A DNA stretch of 20,880 nt, from positions 1 to 20,880 of the forward strand of contig CAAGRP010000101.1 in the NCBI GenBank assembly GCA_900772685.1, given 5' to 3'. The notes under the pieces are model-generated. The model saw only the letters and a program-made list of their open reading frames with translations, did no database searches and had not been told where the DNA came from. Shown here piece after piece: positions 7,841-14,035 of the stretch (the stretch's first letter is position 1; each line of letters begins with the position of its first letter). The DNA is from Lachnospiraceae bacterium. Its GTDB lineage: Bacteria > Bacillota > Clostridia > Lachnospirales > Lachnospiraceae. Made by a program: the position numbers and the translations under genes.

Positions 7841-7992
7841 TGAATGAAACGATACTTATGCTCATGCTTGTTGCCATCATGGTTTTCTTCTTCATATTCG
7901 GAATGGTAGGATACAGCAGAAAAGAACGCATGGCAAATGCGGATGATGCTGCAGACGTAAATAACGCCGTTAAAGAAGATACGGCACAATAA
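7840..7992 (+). CDS. 50-aa single-helix membrane microprotein
   Basis: Start overlaps the previous stop by one base (TAATG), the sign of translational coupling, with GGGGAGGG shortly upstream. One strongly hydrophobic helix (ILMLMLVAIMVFFFIFGMV, residues about 5-23), a basic junction (YSRKERM), then an acidic Ala/Asp/Asn tail. Together with its 40-aa neighbour it closes the operon just before a strong terminator. No family recognised. Confidence 0.65.
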   Translation: MNETILMLMLVAIMVFFFIFGMVGYSRKERMANADDAADVNNAVKEDTAQ

Positions 7993-8032
7993 CGCTACAA
8001 ATACTTTCATTATTATAAATTAATTGATAAGG

Positions 8033-8083
8033 AGCAGGGCTGTAGGACCTTTCTTAGTTCTACAGCTCTGTTTCTTTTTTATT
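8033..8083 (+). terminator. Rho-independent terminator of the oxidoreductase-symporter operon
   Basis: 14-bp stem 8035-8048 / 8057-8070 (CAGGGCTGTAGGAC with GTTCTACAGCTCTG, two G-U pairs), 8-nt loop, followed by TTTCTTTTTTATT. Confidence 0.88.
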
Positions 8084-8411
8084 GTGCGCCCGGCGGTGTA
8101 ATCTTTTTGAAAATCCCATAATATACCCGGAATAATATTCTAATATATTTGATTTATTGTATATTGGTCTATCGATGGCAGTCACCTATCGGTAAGTATG
8201 TATATACGATAGAAAGCAGTTAAACTTAACACAAATAGGAAAAATATGATAAGTTTGTATGGTGTAAACTTGAGATGATATATCGTATTATTTTTTTAAA
8301 GAAAAAAGCAGAATGAACAAACGGTGCAGAGAGAAAAGCTGAGCAAACAGCGATAAGGCTTTATTTGAGAACAGGATTGAAAAATGTATAAACATGGAAG
8401 GGGATAAGAAA
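8084..8411. other. Intergenic region upstream of the XRE-AbrB gene, with short repeats
   Basis: No gene seen. It contains CTATCG at 8169-8174 and 8186-8191 and its complement CGATAG at 8207-8212. It also has GTTAA-AC-TTAAC at 8219-8230 and AAGTTT/AAACTT arms at 8251-8256 and 8266-8271. TATGAT at 8245-8250 is a possible -10 without a good -35. These could be operator half-sites for the downstream regulator. Confidence 0.35.
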
Positions 8412-8852
8412 ATGCTTGCCGAGAATCTGGCAATGTTAAGAAATGTAAAAGGACTGACACAGGAACAGGTAGCTGAGGTAGTAGGCATATCGAGGCAGTC
8501 ATATGCAAAATGGGAACAGGGAGAAACAGTTCCGGATATTGAAAAATGCGATAAGCTTGCTGATTTTTACGGAATAAAGATCGATTCATTACTGCATTAT
8601 GAAGAAAAGGTCGGAAGAACCAGGATCGCACCTCCTCCGGCGGGAAAGTATCTATGGGGAACCGTCACGGTAGGGAGCAGGGGACAGATAGTGATACCGA
8701 AGGAAGCAAGAGATACCTTCGATATAAAAGAAGGAGACAGGCTTGTAGTTCTCGGAGACGAAGGAGAAGGAATAGCTCTTATAAGGGCAGAGGAATTCGA
8801 AAAAAGGCTGATGGCTACAATGGAAATGAGCAGAAAAACAACAGATAGATAG
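8412..8852 (+). CDS. XRE-family regulator with C-terminal AbrB-like domain
   Basis: A 146-aa predicted DNA-binding protein with two DNA-binding folds. Residues 3-58 are an XRE/Cro helix-turn-helix (LTQEQVAEVVGISRQSYAKWEQGETVPD). Residues about 82-125 are an AbrB/SpoVT swapped-hairpin domain (GTVTVGSRGQIVIPKEARDTFDIKEGDRLVV). ATG 8412 is preferred over 8394 because AAGGGG lies about 8 nt before it, while 8394 has no ribosome site. Co-transcribed with the zinc-ribbon gene 15 bp downstream. AbrB-type dimerisation combined with an XRE head suggests a transition-state or stress switch; the targets are unknown, with autoregulation possible through the repeats upstream. Confidence 0.85.
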   Translation: MLAENLAMLRNVKGLTQEQVAEVVGISRQSYAKWEQGETVPDIEKCDKLADFYGIKIDSLLHYEEKVGRTRIAPPPAGKYLWGTVTVGSRGQIVIPKEARDTFDIKEGDRLVVLGDEGEGIALIRAEEFEKRLMATMEMSRKTTDR

Positions 8853-8867
8853 GAGAGTGAAAATACT

Positions 8868-9083
8868 ATGAAGTGTCCGAATTGCGGAAAAGAAATGAGA
8901 AAGGGATATTTGTTCAGCAGCAAAGACGGTGCTTTCAGTTTTGCTAATGAGGTTCCGGGAGTATTTGAAAATGCAAAAAAAGCAGATGGTTTCATAGAGA
9001 TAACACCGCTTAAAGCAAGCCACAGGACAAAAGTAGAAGCAGAGTGCTGCGAAGCCTGCAGGATGGTTTTATTTAAATATTGA
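8868..9083 (+). CDS. Small zinc-ribbon protein (DUF6487-like)
   Basis: A 71-aa protein with paired cysteines at both ends: CPNCGKEMRKGYLFSS near the N-terminus and CCEACRMVLFKY at the C-terminus, the layout of a single zinc ribbon. The first motif with GYLFS matches my memory of the DUF6487 family; the name is not verified. AGGAG lies 11 nt before the ATG. It follows the XRE-AbrB gene closely. Function unknown; a metal- or redox-responsive partner is possible but unsupported. Confidence 0.75.
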   Translation: MKCPNCGKEMRKGYLFSSKDGAFSFANEVPGVFENAKKADGFIEITPLKASHRTKVEAECCEACRMVLFKY

Positions 9084-9110
9084 TTTTATTATAGAGATAA
9101 TAAAATTTTG
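9083..9110 (+). terminator. AT-only hairpin after the zinc-ribbon gene
   Basis: ATTTTATTA / TAATAAAAT, 9 bp, loop TAGAGA, then TTTTG. Thermally weak because the stem has no G-C pairs, but placed at the stop codon with a T-tract; a weak terminator or 3'-end stabiliser. Confidence 0.45.
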
Positions 9111-9111
9111 C

Positions 9112-9174
9112 TAATCAATCAAAAAATATTCTATTCTTTATGACCTTTTTATGAATTATATTGTAATCAATCAA
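9112..9174 (+). promoter_or_regulatory. mgl promoter region with a duplicated 11-bp element
   Basis: The 11-mer TAATCAATCAA occurs at 9112-9122 and again at 9164-9174, 52 bp apart (about five helical turns). Between them lies TATATT (9157-9162) as a -10 with only a poor -35 (TTCTTT, 9134-9139), as expected for an activator-dependent promoter. It lies 52 bp before the binding-protein start. Possible sites for the AraC-type response regulator at 14036; inference. Confidence 0.35.
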
Positions 9175-9225
9175 TAAGGCAAGACAAAATTGAAAAAATA
9201 TAAACAACAGGAGGAAAAAAAGGAA

Positions 9226-10566
9226 ATGAAGAAAAGACAAGTATTGGCAGCAGTTTTAGCAGCAACATTTGCGTTTTCGATGGTTGGCTGCGGCGGCTCG
9301 GGATCATCAAGCTCAGCAAGCAGTAAAGAAAGCAGCTCAGCAAGCTCAGTAAGCGCAGCAAGCAGCGCATCAGGAAGCTCAGCAGCAGCGGCAAGCGGGG
9401 ATGTTGCAAACAAAGATAAACCACTTTGCTGGTACAACCGTCAGCCTTCAAACAGCTCAACAGGAGAACTTGATCAGACAGCCCTCAATTTCAACGCAAA
9501 TACCTATTATGTAGGATTCGATGCTAACCAGGGTGCTGAGCTCCAGGGTCAGATGGTAATGGATTATATCAAAGAAAACATAGACACGATCGACCGTAAC
9601 GGAGACGGAATTATCGGATATGTTTTAGCTATCGGTGATATCGGACATAACGATTCAATAGCTCGTACACGTGGTGTTCGTACAGCACTTGGAACAGCAG
9701 TCGACAAGGACGGAAGCGTTGATTCGGCACCTGCAGGAACAAACGTTGACGGAACCGCAACAGTTGTACAGGATGCTAAGGTTGAGATCAACGGAAAAGA
9801 ATATACGATCCGTGAGCTCGCATCACAGGAAATGAAGAACTCTGCAGGAGCTACATGGGATGCAGCTACAGCAGGTAACGCTATCGGAACATGGTCAGCA
9901 TCTTTCGGAGATCAGATCGATGTTATCGCTTCTAATAACGACGGTATGGGAATGTCAATGTTCAACGCATGGGCAAAGGACAACAAAGTTCCTACGTTCG
10001 GATATGATGCAAACAGCGATGCGGTTGCAGCTATCGCAGAAGGATACGGCGGAACAATTTCACAGCACGCAGACGTTCAGGCTTATCTTACACTCAGAGT
10101 TTTACGTAACGCACTTGACGGCGTAGATATCGACACAGGCATCGGAACAGCCGATGAAGCAGGCAACGTTTTAAAAGAGGGTGAAGATTACAGATACAGC
10201 GAAGAGGACAGATCCTACTACGCATTGAACCTTGCTGTAACAAAAGACAACTATGAAAAATTCATGGATTCTACAATGACCTATGATGCAGTTTCAAACC
10301 AGCTCGATGCAAGCAAGAGCCCGGAGAAGAAGGTATGGCTTAACATCTACAATGCAGCTGATAACTTCCTCAGCTCTACATATCAGCCACTCCTTGAGAA
10401 ATATGATGATCTTCTTAACCTTAAGGTAGATTACATCGGTGGTGACGGACAGACAGAGTCCAATATCACAAACCGTCTTGGAAATCCGGGAGAATATGAT
10501 GCATTTGCCATTAACATGGTTAAAACAGATAACGCAGCAGCATACACCTCAATTCTCTCACAGTAA
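9226..10566 (+). CDS. mglB: Galactose-type ABC transporter binding lipoprotein, circularly permuted MglB fold
   Basis: A 446-aa lipoprotein: signal peptide 1-21, lipobox MVGC22, a Ser/Ala/Gly linker to about 58, then an MglB-like domain in rotated order. It opens at residue 66 with PLCWYNRQP, equivalent to PVVFFNKEP of E. coli MglB (sugar-contact Asn = N71). It continues YYVG-D, a calcium-loop-like D-x-N-G-D-G (123-128), GDIGHNDSIAR (H141, D143, R147), W223, SNND (N238) and FGYD (D261). After the usual C-terminal strand (YYALNLAVTKDN), residues 368-446 resume with KKVWLNIYNAADNF (D379, F381) and AFAINMV, which in MglB form the N-terminus. About 50 extra residues sit between R147 and W223. Start 9226 is chosen from AGGAGG and the signal peptide. 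It delivers hexose to the MglA/MglC-like transporter encoded next. Confidence 0.88.
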   Translation: MKKRQVLAAVLAATFAFSMVGCGGSGSSSSASSKESSSASSVSAASSASGSSAAAASGDVANKDKPLCWYNRQPSNSSTGELDQTALNFNANTYYVGFDANQGAELQGQMVMDYIKENIDTIDRNGDGIIGYVLAIGDIGHNDSIARTRGVRTALGTAVDKDGSVDSAPAGTNVDGTATVVQDAKVEINGKEYTIRELASQEMKNSAGATWDAATAGNAIGTWSASFGDQIDVIASNNDGMGMSMFNAWAKDNKVPTFGYDANSDAVAAIAEGYGGTISQHADVQAYLTLRVLRNALDGVDIDTGIGTADEAGNVLKEGEDYRYSEEDRSYYALNLAVTKDNYEKFMDSTMTYDAVSNQLDASKSPEKKVWLNIYNAADNFLSSTYQPLLEKYDDLLNLKVDYIGGDGQTESNITNRLGNPGEYDAFAINMVKTDNAAAYTSILSQ

Positions 10567-10597
10567 TTGATTGACCAGTCAGCTGTTAATTAAATAA

Positions 10598-10625
10598 AGA
10601 GGGGTGTCAGAGATGATACCCTTCT
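10598..10625 (+). terminator. Intercistronic hairpin between binding protein and ATPase genes
   Basis: 11-bp stem AGAGGGGTGTC / GATACCCTTCT with two G-U pairs and a 6-nt loop, followed only by a short pyrimidine stretch. Likely an attenuator or mRNA-stabilising 3' hairpin that lets the binding protein exceed the membrane subunits. Confidence 0.5.
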
Positions 10626-10650
10626 TTCACTAAGAAAAGGAAGCAGGGCT

Positions 10651-12159
10651 ATGGCAGAAGATAAGAATAAATACATCTTATCGATTAATGGCATGAGTAA
10701 ATCATTCGGCAGGAACAAGGTTCTGAAACATATTGATCTGAACGTCAAACCCGGATCGATCATGGGACTGATGGGTGAGAATGGTGCCGGAAAATCGACT
10801 ATGATGAAATGTCTCTTTGGAACCTATCAGAAGGACGAGGGGACGATTATATTGGATGGCAAGGAAGTCAGTTTCTCGGGACCTAAGGATGCTTTGGAAA
10901 ACGGCATAGCGATGGTCCACCAGGAGTTGAACCAGTGCCTTGAAAGAAGTGTTGTAGATAATCTATTTCTCGGACGATATCCTAAAAATTCATTCGGTGT
11001 CGTAGATGAAGGAAGGATGAAAAAGGAAACCTCCGAATTGTTCAGAAAGCTCGGGATAACCGTTAGTCTGACACAGCCGATGAAAAAAATGTCTGTATCG
11101 CAGCGACAGATGTGCGAGATAGCAAAAGCAATCTCATATAATTCAAAGGTTATCGTACTTGACGAGCCTACATCGTCACTTACGGCTCCCGAGGTTGAGA
11201 AGCTTTTCCAGATGATGCGTCAGCTTAAGTCAAAGGGAATAGCACTTATATATATCTCTCACAAGATGGATGAGATATTTAATATCTGCGATGAAGTTTC
11301 GGTATTAAGAGACGGAAATCTTGTTATGACAAAAGAAACCGGGGATACAGACATGAACGAGCTTATATCCGCGATGGTTGGCCGTTCTCTTGAAAATCGT
11401 TTCCCGCCTGTCGATAATGAGCCGGGTGAAACAATACTTTCCGTACAGAACCTTTCAACAAAATATGCACCGAAGCTGCAGCATATCTCTTTTGATATAA
11501 GAAAGGGCGAGATCTTCGGATTCTACGGGCTGGTTGGTGCCGGACGTACAGAGCTTCTGGAAACTATATTCGGAATCCGTACAAGAGCAGAAGGTAATGT
11601 AATATATAACGGAAAGACTTCGAACTTCTCATCACCGAGAGATGCAATGGATCACGGATTTGCTTTGATCACAGAGGAAAGAAAGGCAAACGGCCTTTTC
11701 CTTAAAGCGGATATTACCTTTAATACTACCATTGCAAATATGCGTCGTTACAAGAGCGGAATAGCATTGTCACATGACAAGATGGTTCGTGCGACTGCAG
11801 ATAAGATCAAGGTAATGCGTACAAAATGTATGGGACCGGATGATCTGATCACAAGCCTTTCCGGAGGAAACCAGCAGAAGGTCATCTTCGGAAAATGGCT
11901 GGAGAGAGCACCGAGTGTATTTATGATGGATGACCCGACACGAGGAATAGATGTCGGTGCAAAATATGAGATATACGAACTGATCATAAAGATGGCAAAA
12001 CAGGGAAAGACGATAATAGTTGTTTCCTCGGAAATGCCGGAAATCTTAGGAATAACAAACCGTATCGGCGTTATGTCAAACGGACGTCTTGCGGGTATCG
12101 TAAATACCAAAGAAACAAACCAGGAAGAACTGTTGAGACTCAGTGCTAAGTATTTGTAG
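10651..12159 (+). CDS. mglA: Galactose/methylgalactoside ABC transporter ATP-binding protein
   Basis: A 502-aa ATPase with two fused ABC domains, the standard length for MglA/RbsA/AraG. Domain 1: Walker A GENGAGKST (42-50), signature VSQRQM (about 149-154, typical of MglA rather than LSGGQ), Walker B IVLDEPTSSLT, switch H204. Domain 2: degenerate Walker A GLVGAGRTE (293-301), LSGGNQQK (403-410), and MMDDPTRGIDVG. In the last motif the usual DE pair is D427-D428, an Asp in place of the conserved Glu. A ribosome site AAGGAAG precedes ATG 10651. It energises import with the permease encoded 14 bp downstream. Confidence 0.93.
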   Translation: MAEDKNKYILSINGMSKSFGRNKVLKHIDLNVKPGSIMGLMGENGAGKSTMMKCLFGTYQKDEGTIILDGKEVSFSGPKDALENGIAMVHQELNQCLERSVVDNLFLGRYPKNSFGVVDEGRMKKETSELFRKLGITVSLTQPMKKMSVSQRQMCEIAKAISYNSKVIVLDEPTSSLTAPEVEKLFQMMRQLKSKGIALIYISHKMDEIFNICDEVSVLRDGNLVMTKETGDTDMNELISAMVGRSLENRFPPVDNEPGETILSVQNLSTKYAPKLQHISFDIRKGEIFGFYGLVGAGRTELLETIFGIRTRAEGNVIYNGKTSNFSSPRDAMDHGFALITEERKANGLFLKADITFNTTIANMRRYKSGIALSHDKMVRATADKIKVMRTKCMGPDDLITSLSGGNQQKVIFGKWLERAPSVFMMDDPTRGIDVGAKYEIYELIIKMAKQGKTIIVVSSEMPEILGITNRIGVMSNGRLAGIVNTKETNQEELLRLSAKYL

Positions 12160-12173
12160 AGAGGAGTATTGCT

Positions 12174-13826
12174 ATGGCAGAAAACAGCGTTATTCTTTCG
12201 GCCGATGAAAGAGAAAAACTTCTGAAACCGATCGATGAATATGTTGGTAAGATACAGACCCGGATCGATGCACTGCGTGTCGATGGATCGGAAAAAGTAA
12301 ATGATTTAAGAAACCAGATGGCTATCGCAAAGGAAAACAAAAACCTTTCGCGCGATGAAAGAAATAAGATAATCGATAACTGCAAGAAAGAGCTTGAAAA
12401 AGCAAGAGCGGTTGAAAATGCTAATAAAGCGGAGGTTTCAAAGCTTGTTGCAGATGCAGAAGGGTATCTTGCAAAGCATTATGGCAGCGATTATTTTGAT
12501 AAGGTTGCAAAGAGCTGTGATCAGGCAAAAAATGCTGAAAACAGTGCATATGAAAAGACCAGGGCTACGCTTCAGGCAGAGCATAAGGATAATCTTAGCA
12601 GCCTTAAGGATGCAGAAGAGATCAAAGCAGAGAAATATCTTCTTAAGAACAGACTTTATGATGCACAGATGGCTCATGAATCAAAGCTTCAGCAGATAAA
12701 GGATACAAAGCATGATGCTTTCATGCATAAGTTCCATTTGATCGATCTTCTCAGGATGTCAAAGTTCACTTTCAAACAGAAAAGAGAGCAGAGCTTTGAG
12801 AATTATAAGTATAATTTCAATATGTCACAGTTCCTTTATAAGAACGGACTTTATATCGTAATCATACTTATATTCATTGCATTGTGTATCGTTACACCTA
12901 TCGTAAAGAATACACAGCTCCTTACACTTACAAACGTACTCAATATCCTTCAGCAGGCATCTCCGAGAATGTTCCTTGCACTCGGTGTTGCAGGACTGAT
13001 CCTCTTAACAGGAACAGACCTTTCTGTAGGACGTATGGTTGGTATGGGTATGGTTACCGCTACTATAATCATGCATAACGGCATAAACACAGGTAGTGTA
13101 TTCGGACATATATTCGATTTCACAGCTATACCGCCGGCAGGAAGAGCAATACTCGCTTTGATAGTATGCGTTATATTTACTACGGTATTTGCAATGATCG
13201 CGGGATTTTTTATGGCGAGGTTCAAGATGCATCCGTTTATTTCGACCATGGCTAACATGCTCATCATATTCGGACTTGTAACCTACGCAACAAAGGGTGT
13301 TTCGTTCGGTGCTATAGATTCATCTATTCCGAGCACATTTATCCCTCAGATCGGCAAATTCCCGACTATCATCCTTTGGGCCGTTGCAGCTATCGTAATA
13401 GTATGGTTCATATGGAACAAGACTATATTCGGTAAGAACCTGTACGCTGTAGGAGGAAACCCTGAAGCAGCTGCAGTATCCGGTATTTCAGTATTTAAGG
13501 TAACTATGGGAGCATTCATCCTTGCAGGTATCCTTTACGGATTCGGCTCATGGCTTGAGTGCAACAGAATGGTAGGTTCAGGTAGTGCAGCTTACGGACA
13601 GGGCTGGGATATGGACGCAATAGCAGCCTGCGTTGTAGGTGGTGTTTCATTTACAGGTGGTATCGGTAAGATATCAGGTGTTGTAACAGGTGTAATGATC
13701 TTTACCGCACTTACTTATTCTCTTACGATCCTCGGAATCGATACAAACCTTCAGTTCATATTCGAAGGTATCATCATTCTTGCAGCCGTTACACTTGACT
13801 GTCTGAAGTATGTACAGAAGAAGTAA
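12174..13826 (+). CDS. mglC: Galactose/methylgalactoside ABC transporter permease with long N-terminal helical extension
   Basis: A 550-aa protein. Residues about 220-550 match MglC closely in order and length: LGVAGLILLTGTDLSVGR, PFISTMANMLIIFG, WNKTIFGKNLYAVGGNPEAAAVSGI, DAIAACVVGGVSFTGGIG, and a C-terminal LDCLKYVQKK. There are 8-10 membrane segments, the first at about 226-244. Residues 1-215 are absent from E. coli MglC (336 aa): a highly charged, helix-forming region with coiled-coil character, two cysteines and no signal peptide, so presumably cytoplasmic. AGAGGAG before ATG 12174 makes this a genuine start, and the frame is uninterrupted. The extension's role is unknown; contact with the ATPase or a regulator is possible. 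Confidence 0.9.
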   Translation: MAENSVILSADEREKLLKPIDEYVGKIQTRIDALRVDGSEKVNDLRNQMAIAKENKNLSRDERNKIIDNCKKELEKARAVENANKAEVSKLVADAEGYLAKHYGSDYFDKVAKSCDQAKNAENSAYEKTRATLQAEHKDNLSSLKDAEEIKAEKYLLKNRLYDAQMAHESKLQQIKDTKHDAFMHKFHLIDLLRMSKFTFKQKREQSFENYKYNFNMSQFLYKNGLYIVIILIFIALCIVTPIVKNTQLLTLTNVLNILQQASPRMFLALGVAGLILLTGTDLSVGRMVGMGMVTATIIMHNGINTGSVFGHIFDFTAIPPAGRAILALIVCVIFTTVFAMIAGFFMARFKMHPFISTMANMLIIFGLVTYATKGVSFGAIDSSIPSTFIPQIGKFPTIILWAVAAIVIVWFIWNKTIFGKNLYAVGGNPEAAAVSGISVFKVTMGAFILAGILYGFGSWLECNRMVGSGSAAYGQGWDMDAIAACVVGGVSFTGGIGKISGVVTGVMIFTALTYSLTILGIDTNLQFIFEGIIILAAVTLDCLKYVQKK

Positions 13827-13857
13827 ATCATATACAAGTGGATTAATTTAAAGAACT

Positions 13858-13923
13858 GTTTACGCAGGTAAACATGAAAGGAGAATGCCACCCTGCTCGT
13901 CTCATCGGATGAAGGGTGGCATT
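13858..13923 (+). terminator. Hairpin pair after the mgl operon
   Basis: First a small stem GTTTAC / GTAAAC (13858-13873), then a strong perfect 11-bp stem AATGCCACCCT / AGGGTGGCATT (13884-13894 / 13913-13923) with an 18-nt loop, followed by ATTTACTTACTG. The T-tract is poor, so termination may be partial. Confidence 0.6.
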
Positions 13924-13951
13924 TACTTACTGAATAGGTTCATTATAAGAG

Positions 13952-14000
13952 TATAATTTGATATAATGATGATACCAGGGTCAAAAACTTTTGACCCCGG
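13952..14000 (+). promoter_or_regulatory. Promoter and inverted-repeat operator of the sensor operon
   Basis: Two perfect TATAAT hexamers (13952-13957 and 13962-13967) without a good -35. Eight bases after the second begins a 12-bp inverted repeat CCAGGGTCAAAA / TTTTGACCCCGG (13975-13986 / 13989-14000, one mismatch) with a 2-nt centre. It would span the transcription start: an operator, or the very 5' end of the mRNA. A loop of two bases argues for protein binding over RNA folding. Confidence 0.5.
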
Positions 14001-14035
14001 CATCAATTTATCAGTAAAGGCAAAGGAAATAACAA

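Noticed and set aside
8394..8411. ATG 8394 as start of the XRE-AbrB regulator
   Set aside because: No ribosome site before it, whereas AAGGGG precedes ATG 8412 at good spacing.
9190..9225. TTG start of the binding protein
   Set aside because: It would put 12 charged residues before the lipoprotein signal peptide, and the AGGAGG site lies inside that stretch.
9289..9402. AGCTCAGCAAGC-like repeats as a DNA tandem repeat or CRISPR-like array
   Set aside because: It is the low-complexity Ser/Ala/Gly linker typical after lipoprotein cysteines. Units are irregular and in coding frame.
9226..10566. Permuted binding protein explained as a frameshift, truncation or chimeric assembly
   Set aside because: One uninterrupted frame with signal peptide, linker and normal stop. 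Every MglB element is present once, and codon use is uniform across the junction near 10320.
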